Shown here: positions 1-8,572 of the stretch, piece by piece | Position numbering within the stretch: position 1 is the stretch's first letter | How the letters are laid out: each line of letters starts with the position of its first letter | Assembly: GCF_009749385.1 (NCBI RefSeq) | Contig: NZ_WBIN01000002.1 | Coordinates: 248,001 to 312,000, forward strand | Source of the DNA: Agromyces allii | GTDB lineage: Bacteria > Actinomycetota > Actinomycetes > Actinomycetales > Microbacteriaceae | Length of the DNA stretch: 64,000 nucleotides | Direction of reading: 5' to 3' | Notes under the pieces: model-generated | What the model saw: the letters and a program-made list of their open reading frames with translations, nothing else | Told to the model about the DNA's origin: nothing | Databases searched by the model: none | Made by a program: the position numbers and the translations under genes

Positions 1-737
1 CTCGTCTCGATCTCGATCGTGCCGCCGTCGGGGCGGTGGAACGAGACGCGGTGGTAGTGGCCGGGCTGCTCGCGGTCTTCGAGCTCCGCCTGGGCGACGG
101 CCGTGCGGAACGTGACGTCCCACAGGGTGGGTGCGAGCGCCTGGTAGGCCTCGCCGCGCTCGACGTTGCGCACGAACGCGAGCTGCGAGGTGAAGATCGC
201 CTCGTCGGCGATGGTTCGGTAGCTCTGCTTCCAGTCGACCGAGAGGCCGAGCGAGCGCCAGAGCGCCTCGAACTGCTTCTCGTCTTCGACGGTGAGCCGC
301 TCGCACAGCTCGATGAAGTTGCGACGGCTGATGGGCTTCTGATCGGCCGCCTTGGTCGACTTGCCGTCGCCTCCCTCGAAGGGGGGAACGAAGTCGGCCT
401 CGTAGGGCAGCGTCGGGTCGCAGCGCACGCCGTAGTAGTTCTGCACGCGCCGCTCGGTGGGCAGGCCGTTGTCGTCCCAGCCCATCGGGTAGAACACGTG
501 GCGGCCGCGCATGCGCTGGAATCGCGCCATGACGTCGGTGTGCGTGTACGAGAACACGTGGCCGATGTGCAGCGAACCGGATGCCGTGGGCGGGGGCGTG
601 TCGATCGAGTAGATCGTCTCGCGGGTGGCCTCGGCGCGGGGGAAGTCGTAGACCCCGTCGCGCTCCCACGCGTCGGCCCAGACCGTCTCGAGCCCTTCGA
701 GGGCGGGCTTGTCGGGGATGCGCGACGTGTCGGTCAT
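1..737 (-). CDS. valS: Valyl-tRNA synthetase, N-terminal part
   Basis: Class I aminoacyl-tRNA synthetase that charges tRNA-Val with valine in the cytoplasm. The gene runs off the left edge, so only about 245 N-terminal residues are visible. Reading the minus strand from ATG at 737 gives MTDTSRIPDKPALEGLE, then the class I nucleotide-binding motif HIGH at residues 57-60 (context SGSLHIGHVFSY) and the Val-type stretch YPMGWDDNGLPTERRV. DDNGLPTERR fits ValS rather than IleS or LeuS, which is the basis for the call. The KMSKS loop and anticodon-binding domain lie outside the window. It is transcribed away from the peptide-transporter operon, which lies upstream on the same strand. Confidence 0.93.
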   Translation of the reverse strand, partial: MTDTSRIPDKPALEGLETVWADAWERDGVYDFPRAEATRETIYSIDTPPPTASGSLHIGHVFSYTHTDVMARFQRMRGRHVFYPMGWDDNGLPTERRVQNYYGVRCDPTLPYEADFVPPFEGGDGKSTKAADQKPISRRNFIELCERLTVEDEKQFEALWRSLGLSVDWKQSYRTIADEAIFTSQLAFVRNVERGEAYQALAPTLWDVTFRTAVAQAELEDREQPGHYHRVSFHRPDGGTIEIET

Positions 738-804
738 GATGCTCCGGTTCGATATCGGCGGCACCGAGTCAATGGTGAGGTGCCTGAATGTGCGACGCTC
801 AAGC

Positions 805-2511
805 CTAGCGGAACCCGGCTGACCCATCGCCGCGCGCGAGCCGCGGCGAGTCCCGGATGAGGGCGGCGGTGACCTCGTGCTCGGGCGCGGTGAACACCCG
901 CTCCGCGTCGCCGTGCTCGACGATGCGGCCGCTCCGCATGACCGCGACGGTGTCGCTCATGTGGCGGATCACGCCGAGGTCGTGCGAGATGAAGAGCATC
1001 GCGAGGCCGTGATCGCGCTGCAGCTCGTCGAGGAGATCGAGCACGCGCGCCTGCACGGTCGCGTCGAGCGCCGAGACCGGTTCGTCGCACACGAGCACGT
1101 CGGGGGATCCGGCCAGGGCGCGGGCGATGGCGATCCGCTGGCGCTGCCCTCCCGAGAGGGCGAGCGGATGCCGCGCCGCGGCGTCCGTCGGCACGTGCAC
1201 CTGGTCGAGCAGGGCCGTGACCGCGGCGTCCGACGGATCGCGTCGAGCGGCGACGAGCGCGTCGCGGAGGATGCGCCCGACGCTCCACCGTGGATCGAAG
1301 GAGCCGAACGCATCCTGGTAGACGGCGCCGATGCGGGAGCGGCGGGTCCGTCGATCCCGCTCCGGCAGGGGCGACCACGGCTCGCCCGCCAGGCGCACCT
1401 CGCCCGCGTCGGGTGCGGCGAGCGCGAGCGCGAGGCGCGCGATCGTGGTCTTCCCAGACCCGGACTCGCCGACCAGTCCGAGCGTGCGGCCGCGCTCGAC
1501 GCGGAACGAGACGTCCTGCACCGCATGGGTCGTGCCGGCCCCGACGCGGAACGACTTCGAGAGTCCGATGCCCTCGAGCGCCGGGGCGGGCGGCGGCGGC
1601 GGCGTCCGCCCGGTCGTGGAGGCGGCCGATGCGGTTCGCGCCGCTTCCACGACCGGCTGAGCCGATCGGACCGGCCGGTCGCGGGTCGTGAGGCCCACCC
1701 CGCGCGGCACCTCGGTCGGCACGGCCTCGATGAGCGCGCGGGTCACCGGATGCCGCGGTGCGCCGAGGATCTCGGCCGTCGGCCCGGTCTCGACCACGGC
1801 GCCCCGGTCGAGCACGATCACGGTGTCGGCGATGCGCGAGACCACGGCGAGGTCGTGGCTGATGAGCAGCACGCCGGCGCCCCGTGCGCGCGCCTCGTCG
1901 AGCAGCCCCAGCACGCGGGCCTGCACGCCGACGTCGAGCGCGGTCGTCGGCTCGTCGGCGATGAGCAGCGGCGGGTCGAGGGCGAGGGCCGAGGCGATCA
2001 GGGCCCGCTGTCGCATGCCGCCCGAGAGCTCGCCCGAGCGCCGGTCGACGGTGATCGTGGGATGCGGCATGCCGACGAGCTCGAGCAGCTCGATCGCCCT
2101 GGCGCGGGCGGCGGCGTGCGACATCCGCCGGTGGATGCGGAGCGGATCGCCGATCTCGCGGCCGATGGTGCGCAGCGGGTCGAGCGAGACGAGCGCGTCC
2201 TGCAGCACGAGCCCGGCGCCGACCCCGCGCGTGCGGCGCCACTCGCGTTCGCTCGCGTCGCGGCGGTCGGCCCACGCCACCGTGAGGCGATCGGCCCGCA
2301 CGAGGGCGCCAGAGCCGGCGAGCCCCAACAGGGCTCGGGCCGTGACGGACTTGCCCGACCCCGACTCGCCGACGATCGCGACGCAGGTGCCGGCCTCGAC
2401 GGTGAGATCGACGCCGCGCACGACCTCGACCGCGTCGCGCGCGCCTCGGCGGCGGCCGTCGCCGCCGAACGCCACCGAGAGTCCGCGGACCTCGAGCACG
2501 GGGGCGCTCAT
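805..2511 (-). CDS. Dipeptide ABC transporter ATPase, two fused nucleotide-binding domains
   Basis: Energises the oligopeptide/dipeptide importer encoded with it. The 568-residue protein holds two complete ABC ATPase domains in tandem, a DppD-DppF fusion common in actinobacteria. The first has Walker A GESGSGKS at 48-55 and signature LSGGMRQR; the second, in the C-terminal half, has GESGSGKT and LSGGQRQR, with Walker B LVCDEPVSALD. A Pro/Ala-rich linker separates them. The ATG at 2511 shares an ATGA overlap with the stop of the upstream permease, so translation is probably coupled. Longer in-frame extensions run through the permease gene and are not real. Substrate is inferred from family only; nickel or another oligopeptide is possible. 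Confidence 0.93.
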   Translation of the reverse strand: MSAPVLEVRGLSVAFGGDGRRRGARDAVEVVRGVDLTVEAGTCVAIVGESGSGKSVTARALLGLAGSGALVRADRLTVAWADRRDASEREWRRTRGVGAGLVLQDALVSLDPLRTIGREIGDPLRIHRRMSHAAARARAIELLELVGMPHPTITVDRRSGELSGGMRQRALIASALALDPPLLIADEPTTALDVGVQARVLGLLDEARARGAGVLLISHDLAVVSRIADTVIVLDRGAVVETGPTAEILGAPRHPVTRALIEAVPTEVPRGVGLTTRDRPVRSAQPVVEAARTASAASTTGRTPPPPPAPALEGIGLSKSFRVGAGTTHAVQDVSFRVERGRTLGLVGESGSGKTTIARLALALAAPDAGEVRLAGEPWSPLPERDRRTRRSRIGAVYQDAFGSFDPRWSVGRILRDALVAARRDPSDAAVTALLDQVHVPTDAAARHPLALSGGQRQRIAIARALAGSPDVLVCDEPVSALDATVQARVLDLLDELQRDHGLAMLFISHDLGVIRHMSDTVAVMRSGRIVEHGDAERVFTAPEHEVTAALIRDSPRLARGDGSAGFR

Positions 2512-3362
2512 CGGCGGGCCCCGTCGCGGGCGGCGAGGGCACGGCCGAGCACGGTCGTCGTGATGGTCGTCAGCACGATCATGAGGCCGGGGAAGACCGT
2601 GAGCCACCAGGCCGTGGTGATGTACGTGCGCCCCGCCGAGAGCATGGCGCCCCATTCGGGAGCGGGCGGCTGCGCGCCGAGGCCGAGGTAGCTGAGCGCC
2701 GAGGCCCACACGACCGCCTGCCCGATGCCGAGCGTGGCGAGCACGACCATGGGGGCGAGCGCGTTGGGCAGGATGTGGCGCGCGAGCACGCGTGCGCGCC
2801 CGTGGCCGAGCACGCGCGCCGCCTCGACGTACCCCGAGGAGCGCACGGTCACGAGCTCGCCGCGGATGATGCGCGCATACCCCGGGGCCGTCGAGAGCCC
2901 GACCGCAATCGTCGCGGTCACCGGGCCCGGCCCCCAGAGCACGATGATGAGCAGTGCGAGCAGGATGCCCGGGAACGCGAACAGCACCTCGTTGACGCGG
3001 CCGACGACGAAGTCGAGCACGCGTCCGCCGAGACCGGCGAGCCCGCCGAGCAGCAGGCCGAGCGCGAGGCCGATCGCGGTCGCGCTGACGCCGATGAGCA
3101 GCGACGTCGCGGTGCCCTCGATCACGCGGCTGTAGACGTCGCGTCCCGATTCGTCGGTGCCGAACCAGTGCGCCGCCGACGGCGGCTCGAACGCCTCGCG
3201 CGGTGCGATCGCGAGCGGGTCGGCGGTCTGCAGCAGCCAGGGTGCGACGGTCGCGACCGCGAGGAACGCGACGAAGGCGAGTGCCGCAACCGTTCCGGCA
3301 CGAGGCGGTCGGGGGAGCGCACGGCCCCGGACGGCGCGGTTGGAGAGCTCGAGGTCGCTCAT
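2508..3362 (-). CDS. ABC transporter permease, DppC/OppC type
   Basis: One of the two membrane subunits of the peptide importer. The 284-residue protein starts with a cytoplasmic tail, then a transmembrane helix (AALAFVAFLAVATVAPWLL), followed by HWFGTDESGRDVYSRVIEG, the hallmark of DppC-type permeases. About five more helices follow, with the EAA-type loop (EAARVLGHGRARVLARHILP) that contacts the ATPase. It overlaps both neighbours by 4 nt: its ATG lies in the stop of the DppB-type gene and its stop in the start of the ATPase gene. This points to one tightly coupled mRNA. Confidence 0.94.
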   Translation of the reverse strand: MSDLELSNRAVRGRALPRPPRAGTVAALAFVAFLAVATVAPWLLQTADPLAIAPREAFEPPSAAHWFGTDESGRDVYSRVIEGTATSLLIGVSATAIGLALGLLLGGLAGLGGRVLDFVVGRVNEVLFAFPGILLALLIIVLWGPGPVTATIAVGLSTAPGYARIIRGELVTVRSSGYVEAARVLGHGRARVLARHILPNALAPMVVLATLGIGQAVVWASALSYLGLGAQPPAPEWGAMLSAGRTYITTAWWLTVFPGLMIVLTTITTTVLGRALAARDGARR

Positions 3363-4309
3363 GCACGCTCCTCGAGGGCGATGCGCGGGTCGATCGCGCG
3401 CGAGACGAGGTCGGTCAGCACGGTCATGGCCACGTAGACGAGCGCGACGACGAGCACGACGCCGATCACCACGGGTACGTCGCGCAGCTCGGTCGCGCGC
3501 AGCAGGGTTCGACCGAGTCCGGGCCTCGCGAAGATCGTCTCGACGACCACGGCGCCCGAGATGAGATAGCCGATCGCCCAGCCCGAGAGGTTCACGGCGG
3601 GCAGCGCCGCATGACGCAGGGCGTGCCGCAGCCGGATGCCGGCCGCGGTCTCGCCTCGTGCGAGCGCCGAGGTCGTGAACGGCTGCTCGAGCGCGTCGAG
3701 CATCTGCTCGCGCATGAGCTGGGCGAGGAACCCCGCGAGCGGCACCGCGAGCGTGAGCACCGGCAGCACGAGCCCCGACGGCTGGTCGTTGGCGACCGGA
3801 GGCAGCCAGCCGAGGGAGGTCGAGAACACCGCGATGAGCACCGTCGCCAGCCAGAAGTGGGGGAGTGCGGCCGCCGTCAGCTCGATGCCAGCGGCGATCG
3901 CGCGCCCGATGCGCCCGGCCGAGGTCGACCAGAGGGCGAGGCCGATCGCGAGCACCCAGGCGACGACGAGCGCCAGCAGTGCGAGCGTCAGGGTGCCGAG
4001 GAGCTGCCCGGCGATCAGATCGGCGACGGGCGTCTTCAGCGCGTAGGAGTCGCCGAGGTCGCCCGAGGCGAGGCGGCCGAGCATCGCGAGGTACTGCACC
4101 GCGAGAGGCCGGTCGAGCCCGTAGTCGGCGCGCACCTGATCGAGCGCCTCCTGCGATGCCTGGGAGCCGGGGCCGCCGAGGATCGCCTGCGCGGGATCGC
4201 CCGGCACGAGATGCACGGCGAAGAAGGTCAGGGTCGCGACCGCCCAGAGCACGAACACCGCTCCGGCGAGTCGCAGGGCGACCCGCCGGAGCGTTCGGCT
4301 TCGTGGCAT
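3359..4309 (-). CDS. ABC transporter permease, DppB/OppB type
   Basis: Second membrane subunit of the peptide importer, 316 residues. The N-terminus MPRSTRT-like basic run is followed by a helix (GAVFVLWAVATLTFFAVHLV) and the family motif PGDPAQAILG, then further helices and an EAA loop near the C-terminus (ALARGETAAGIRLRHALRHAALP). I chose ATG 4309, which lies 4 nt after the stop of the binding-protein gene. An in-frame upstream extension reads through that gene and lacks family-like sequence. The stop overlaps the DppC-type gene by 4 nt. Confidence 0.93.
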   Translation of the reverse strand: MPRSRTLRRVALRLAGAVFVLWAVATLTFFAVHLVPGDPAQAILGGPGSQASQEALDQVRADYGLDRPLAVQYLAMLGRLASGDLGDSYALKTPVADLIAGQLLGTLTLALLALVVAWVLAIGLALWSTSAGRIGRAIAAGIELTAAALPHFWLATVLIAVFSTSLGWLPPVANDQPSGLVLPVLTLAVPLAGFLAQLMREQMLDALEQPFTTSALARGETAAGIRLRHALRHAALPAVNLSGWAIGYLISGAVVVETIFARPGLGRTLLRATELRDVPVVIGVVLVVALVYVAMTVLTDLVSRAIDPRIALEERA

Positions 4310-4313
4310 CCGA

Positions 4314-5966
4314 TCAGTCTGCCAGCCAGGCGTCGGCGAAGGTCGGCGTCGACACGGTCGGCATCGCACGCACGCCCTGGAGCTTCGGCGAGTGCAGGAA
4401 GTGGTTCTGCTGGTCGTAGAGCGGCAGCGCGTAGAACCCGCCGAGGATGATCTGCTGCGCCTGCTCGTAGAGCGCGGCACGGGCGTCGGGATCGGACTCG
4501 GATGCCGCCTCGGTCAGCAGTGCGTCGAGTTCGGGGTCGTCGAGCTGGGCGAGGTTGGCGAAGTACCCGCTCGGCGCCGGCGTGATGGAGTCGGAGTGGT
4601 AGAGGATGCGCAGCACGTCGGGGCCGACCTTCGTGTACGGCGCGCTGACGGCCTCGTACTCGTGCGTGAAGAGCGCGCCGTACCAGCCCGAGAGGTCGAG
4701 CGGCTCGAGCTGCACGTCGAATCCGGCTTCTTTGGCGGTGGCCTGGATCTGCTCGAAGAGCGACTGCTCGGCCGGGATCGACTGGTTCGTCGACACCGGG
4801 AAGCGCACGGTGAGCGGCACGCCGTCCTTCGAACGGATGCCGTCGGCATCGCGCTCGGTCCAGCCGGCCTCGTCGAGCAGGGCGTTCGCCTCGTCGAGGT
4901 CGGTGGCGAAGAGCGTCTCGTCGGAGTAGGCGAGCGGCTCGACGCTCGAGAGCACCGAGAAGGAGCGCTCGGCCGTGCCGAAGAAGAGCGCGTCGATGCC
5001 GTCGTTCACGTCGGCCGCGCGGATGAACGCCTCGCGCACACGCACGTCGTCGAACGGCGCCTGGCCGGAGTTCAGCTCGATGCGGTTCGAGGCACCGGGG
5101 CGAGGGGCGTCGATCTCGACGAGCGTGCCCGACTTCGCGGCCTGGTCGAGCGTGTCGGGCTGGGCGTTGTCGATGATGTCGACCTCGCCGGCCTGCAGCG
5201 CGGCGTAGCGCGACGCCGAGTCGGGGATGAACCGCCACTCGATGCCGTCGAGGTAGGCGGCGCCGTCGTGGGCCCGGTCGGCGGGGCCGGTGTCGTAGTC
5301 GTCGTTGCGCACGAGCGACACGTGGTCTTGGGGCACCCACTCGTCGACGATGAACGGTCCGGTGCCGATCGGCGCGAGGCAGTTCTCCTCCATGCCGCGG
5401 GCGATGCCGGCCGGCGACTCGATCGCGTTCCACGGCTGGGTGAGCGACTCGAGCAGGGCGCTGTCGGGGGCGCTGAGGTGGAAGCGGGCGACGGTGTCGC
5501 TCACGACCTCGACCGAGTCGACCTTGCCCAGGGCGAGGTACCCGGTCGAGGACTGCGTGTCGGGATCCTTCAGGTGCTCGACGTTGACCTTGACGGCCTC
5601 GGCGTTCAGCGGCGTGCCGTCGGTGAAGCTCACGTCGTCGCGCAGCGTGAAGTCCCACGTGAGGCCGTCGTCGCTCGCGGTCCACTCGGTCGCGAGCCAC
5701 GGGATGACCTCGCCCGAGTCGTCGAGCGAGACGAGCGACTCGAGGAACTGCCCGGCGATGAGCGCCTGGGGGTAGTTGCCGCCGACATGCGGGTCGAGGC
5801 AGCTCGGCTCGCCGTCGCCCGAGGCGTACACGAGGGTGCCGCCGGTGACGGGATCGCCGGATGCCTCGGGCGACTCGGCTGCGGGCGTGCAGCCCGCGAG
5901 CACGAGCGCGCTCGCTGCCGCGAGTGCGGCGAGCGGCAGGGTGCGGATGATTCGACGCGACGTCAT
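4314..5966 (-). CDS. Extracellular solute-binding lipoprotein, peptide-transporter family 5
   Basis: Captures the substrate outside the membrane and delivers it to the importer. The 550-residue precursor begins MTSRRIIRTLPLAALA and has a lipobox LVLAGC, so it should be lipid-anchored. The mature part is typical of SBP family 5: GGTLVYASGDGEPSCLDPH near the start and WLATEWTASDDGLTWDFTLRDDVSFTDG in domain I. ATG 5966 follows an AGAGGAG ribosome site; an in-frame start at 6047 would add residues that are not signal-peptide-like. It is first in a four-gene operon. The divergent TetR gene next to it is the likely regulator (inference). Confidence 0.94.
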   Translation of the reverse strand: MTSRRIIRTLPLAALAAASALVLAGCTPAAESPEASGDPVTGGTLVYASGDGEPSCLDPHVGGNYPQALIAGQFLESLVSLDDSGEVIPWLATEWTASDDGLTWDFTLRDDVSFTDGTPLNAEAVKVNVEHLKDPDTQSSTGYLALGKVDSVEVVSDTVARFHLSAPDSALLESLTQPWNAIESPAGIARGMEENCLAPIGTGPFIVDEWVPQDHVSLVRNDDYDTGPADRAHDGAAYLDGIEWRFIPDSASRYAALQAGEVDIIDNAQPDTLDQAAKSGTLVEIDAPRPGASNRIELNSGQAPFDDVRVREAFIRAADVNDGIDALFFGTAERSFSVLSSVEPLAYSDETLFATDLDEANALLDEAGWTERDADGIRSKDGVPLTVRFPVSTNQSIPAEQSLFEQIQATAKEAGFDVQLEPLDLSGWYGALFTHEYEAVSAPYTKVGPDVLRILYHSDSITPAPSGYFANLAQLDDPELDALLTEAASESDPDARAALYEQAQQIILGGFYALPLYDQQNHFLHSPKLQGVRAMPTVSTPTFADAWLAD

Positions 5967-6038
5967 GCGGACGTGACTCCTCTGGGTGGTGCGACGTTGG
6001 GGTGGGTGCTGCGGGGAGCGGACGACCGGTTTCGGTAC

Positions 6039-6055
6039 TGAGTCCATAATGAGTC
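6039..6055. promoter_or_regulatory. Direct repeat over the tetR promoter, candidate operator
   Basis: Two TGAGTC copies start at 6039 and 6050, 11 bp apart, about one helical turn. They flank and overlap the CATAAT -10 box (6045-6050) of the TetR gene, which starts at 6057. The site lies in the 90-bp gap between the divergent regulator and transporter operon, so it could serve autoregulation. TetR operators are usually inverted rather than direct repeats, which lowers confidence. Confidence 0.35.
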
Positions 6056-6056
6056 T

Positions 6057-6722
6057 ATGACGGATTCAGACGCCCTCGGCACGGACGCCCGAACCGAGGC
6101 GCCACGCGCCAGGGGCGGCCGCCCGCGCGCGTCGTCGCGGCGCACGCTCGAAGACGCGGCGAGCGAGCTGTTCCTCGAGCAGGGGTACGCCGGTACGACC
6201 ATCGACCAGATCGCGCAGCGCGCGGGCGTCGGCCGCAACACGTTCTTCAACTACTTCGCGGCGAAGTCCGACCTGCTCTGGCTCGACGTCGACGAGACCA
6301 TCGCGGCGCTGCCCGGCGTCCTCGACGAGACGTCCGAGGACGTCTCGCCGTCGGCGGCGCTCGAGCGCGCCGTCACCGCGCTCGCCGCGAGGCATCCGCA
6401 CAGCGCCGTTCCGATCGCGCTCAGCCAGCGCGAGCCGATGGCGACGCAGGAGGAGTTCCTCTCGGCCGGCCTGAGCCGATTCCTGGCCGTCGCGCACGCC
6501 CTCGCGGGCTTCCTCGCGGAACGCGTCGAGGGGCACGTCGACCCGACGATCGTCCGCGCCGCGGCGAACGCCACGACGGCAGCCGCCGCGACCGCCGCCG
6601 GAGCGTGGGCGCTCGCGGGCGTCGAGCGCGGCGACCTCGCCGCCGAGGTCGACCGGGCGATCGCGCCCGTGTGCCGCGGTTTCGCCTCCCAGCTCGACGC
6701 GAGACGCCCCACCGGAGCGTGA
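6057..6722 (+). CDS. TetR/AcrR family transcriptional regulator
   Basis: Dimeric DNA-binding repressor of 221 residues. After a basic stretch (RARGGRPRASSRR) comes the TetR helix-turn-helix: ASELFLEQGYAGTTIDQIA then AGVGRNTFFNYFAAKSDLL, about residues 30-77. The C-terminal two-thirds is helical and variable, as expected for a ligand-binding domain. It is divergent from the peptide-transporter operon with 90 bp between starts and probably controls it, itself, or both (inference). CATAAT lies 6 nt before the ATG, so the mRNA may be leaderless. The gene ends 7 bp from the stop of the convergent glycosidase, with no clear terminator between. Confidence 0.92.
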   Translation: MTDSDALGTDARTEAPRARGGRPRASSRRTLEDAASELFLEQGYAGTTIDQIAQRAGVGRNTFFNYFAAKSDLLWLDVDETIAALPGVLDETSEDVSPSAALERAVTALAARHPHSAVPIALSQREPMATQEEFLSAGLSRFLAVAHALAGFLAERVEGHVDPTIVRAAANATTAAAATAAGAWALAGVERGDLAAEVDRAIAPVCRGFASQLDARRPTGA

Positions 6723-6729
6723 GCGGGGC

Positions 6730-8232
6730 TCAGGCCGACGAGACGGCGTTCGACGCGATGACGTCGGAGAAGAACCCGGCGCTCGCCTTCGGCATCCGCT
6801 CCTGCGTGTCGAAGTCGACCGCGACGATGCCCCAGCGCTGCGCGTACCCCTCGGCCCACTCGAAGTTGTCGAGCAGCGACCAGACGAAGTGCCCGATGAG
6901 CGGCACGCCTTCGCCGATCGCCCGCGCCGCCTGCTGGAAGTGCGTGCGCAGGTAGTCGACGCGGTACGGGTCGTCGACCGTGACCGCCGGCAGGGGATCC
7001 GGCATGCCGTTCTCGGTGATGAGCAACGGGATGGCCGGATACTCGTCGCGCAGACGGGTGAGCAGGTCGTAGAGCCCCTCAGCCCGGATCTGCTGCCAGC
7101 TCGCCGCCGAGGTCGGCTCGATGGTCACGGTGTTGCCGCCCGGGTCGACCCCGGTCACGCCGTAGTACTGGATCGCGAGCAGGTCGCACGGCTCCGAGAC
7201 GACGTCGAGGTCGCCGGGCTGCTGGAGCGCCTCGAACGCCGCCGCATCCGCCGGGAGCGAGCCCGGGTACGGCCCGATCGCCTCGACGGGGTACGTGCCG
7301 AGCAGCACCGGATCGAGGAACAGCCGATTCTCGCTCGCGTCGACGCGATCGGCGCCGCCGGTGGCATCCGGGTCGGTGGCATACACGGGCAGGAGGTTGA
7401 GCGCGATGCCGATGCGTCCTCGGGCGCCCGAGGCGCGGAAGGCCTGCACGGCGAGCCCGTGCGCGAGCAGCTGGTGGTGCACGGCGGCGGCCGCGGCATC
7501 CGGATCGGTCAGTCCCGGCGCGTGCACGCCGTACCAGTGGCCCACGAACGCGTGCGTCTTCGGTTCGTTGATCGTGAACCAGTCGGCCTCGACGTCGCCG
7601 AGCGCGTCGAACAGCGTGCGCGCGTACTCGGCGAAGCGCGTCGCGGTGTCGCGTTCCTGCCAGCCGCCGCCGTCCTGGAGCGCCTGCGGCAGGTCCCAGT
7701 GGAAGAGCGTGATCGCCGGGCGGATGCCGCGGGCCACGAGTGCTTCGACCAGCGCCCGGTAGTGGTCGACGCCCGCCCGGTTGACCTGGCCGGCCCCGGT
7801 CGGGAAGATGCGCGACCACGAGATCGAGAACCGGTAGGCGCCGACGCCGAGATCGCTCATGAGGTCGGCGTCCGACTCGTACCGGCGGTACTGGTCGGCA
7901 CCGGGCTCGCCGGTCGCCCCGCCCCGGATGTTGGCCTTCACCGCGGTGAAGGCGTCCCAGATCGACGGGCCGCGACCGTCGACCGTCGTGGCTCCCTCGA
8001 CCTGGAACGCGCTGGTGGCCGTGCCCCAGAGGTAGTCGGCCGGAAAGCCCATGGGTTCGGCCGGCGGCGCCCACGGCGGAGGGGTCGCGCTCGTCGAAGC
8101 GCCCGCGCCGACCGGCGGCTGCGCGGTGCAGGCGGCGAGCGCCGCGGCGGCGGCCGATCCGGTCAGAGCGAGGAACCCGCGGCGGGCGATCGTCGCGGCC
8201 GCTCGGGCGGGGGAGTCGTGCGGGGTGGTCAT
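6730..8232 (-). CDS. Secreted family 1 glycoside hydrolase (beta-glucosidase-like)
   Basis: Retaining glycosidase, probably hydrolysing beta-glucosides or cello-oligosaccharides outside the membrane. The 500-residue precursor begins with an Arg-Arg export signal ([10 protein letters not shown], residues 16-25) and a lipobox-like LAAC with Cys35, so Tat export and lipid anchoring are likely. GH1 landmarks are AFQVEG near 75-80, the acid/base TINEP with Glu223, the nucleophile ITENG with Glu407, and NFEWAEGY at 456-463. ATG 8232 has GGAG at a usable distance; upstream in-frame sequence is not conserved in type. GH1 enzymes are more often cytoplasmic, so the signal is notable. A LacI-type operator sits just downstream of its predicted transcription start. 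Confidence 0.92.
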   Translation of the reverse strand: MTTPHDSPARAAATIARRGFLALTGSAAAAALAACTAQPPVGAGASTSATPPPWAPPAEPMGFPADYLWGTATSAFQVEGATTVDGRGPSIWDAFTAVKANIRGGATGEPGADQYRRYESDADLMSDLGVGAYRFSISWSRIFPTGAGQVNRAGVDHYRALVEALVARGIRPAITLFHWDLPQALQDGGGWQERDTATRFAEYARTLFDALGDVEADWFTINEPKTHAFVGHWYGVHAPGLTDPDAAAAAVHHQLLAHGLAVQAFRASGARGRIGIALNLLPVYATDPDATGGADRVDASENRLFLDPVLLGTYPVEAIGPYPGSLPADAAAFEALQQPGDLDVVSEPCDLLAIQYYGVTGVDPGGNTVTIEPTSAASWQQIRAEGLYDLLTRLRDEYPAIPLLITENGMPDPLPAVTVDDPYRVDYLRTHFQQAARAIGEGVPLIGHFVWSLLDNFEWAEGYAQRWGIVAVDFDTQERMPKASAGFFSDVIASNAVSSA

Positions 8233-8292
8233 CGAGGGCTCCGGAGTTCGTCGTCGAAGTCGTGCAGCGTTGGGGCGGTGCGCGGATCCATC

Positions 8293-8310
8293 CGTGAGAG
8301 CGCTCTCACG
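8293..8310. promoter_or_regulatory. LacI-family operator, 18-bp perfect palindrome
   Basis: CGTGAGAGCGCTCTCACG is a perfect inverted repeat with the central CG typical of LacI-family sites. It closely resembles the Streptomyces CebR operator TGGGAGCGCTCCCA, which controls cellobiose use (known). It lies about +5 to +22 relative to the predicted start of the glycosidase transcript, a classic repression position. The repressor gene is not in this window. Confidence 0.8.
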
Positions 8311-8320
8311 ACCATCCCGG

Positions 8321-8349
8321 AGCCTATCGCGACGCCGCGACGCGTACAA
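8321..8349 (-). promoter_or_regulatory. Promoter of the GH1 glycosidase gene
   Basis: On the minus strand, TTGTAC (8349-8344) and TAGGCT (8326-8321) are separated by 17 bp, a good housekeeping-sigma promoter. The -35 overlaps the TACAAT -10 box (8345-8350) that I assign to ileS on the plus strand. The two divergent promoters therefore share the same DNA and may interfere with each other. Confidence 0.6.
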
Positions 8350-8353
8350 TCGT

Positions 8354-8572
8354 GTGACAGACATCGATCCGGCCATCACCGGGGAGTCTTCGGAAGAACG
8401 CGAACGGATGCCACGGCCGCCGCTCGTCACTAGAGCCGAACGGGTCGGCCCGTCACAGCCGTTCAGAGAGGTCGTGCGACGCAGGTCGCCCGACAAGCGA
8501 GGTGGTACCGCGGCGGCGGCTCGACGAGCATCCGGCGTCCTCGTGCAAGCTTCGCTCACCCAAGGAGCCCGC
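8354..8572 (+). promoter_or_regulatory. T-box leader sensing tRNA-Ile, upstream of ileS
   Basis: RNA element that reads the charging state of tRNA-Ile. The T-box core AGGTGGTACCGCGG lies at 8500-8513; its TGGT can pair with the ACCA end of uncharged tRNA-Ile. A short stem I is formed by GTGA and TCAC around the specifier ATC (8363-8365, an isoleucine codon). GGGGAGTCTTCGGAAGAACG (8381-8400) is typical of actinobacterial ileS leaders. No run of T follows the T-box; instead AAGGAG at 8562-8567 lies 5 nt before the GTG start, so control should be translational, by sequestering the ribosome site, as known for this class. The -10 TACAAT at 8345-8350 sets the 5' end. Exact RNA ends are approximate. 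This element fills most of the 340-bp gap. Confidence 0.9.

Noticed and set aside
36-860. A plus-strand frame of 274 residues at the left edge
   Set aside because: Antisense to valS, whose HIGH motif and Val-type residues are clear on the minus strand.
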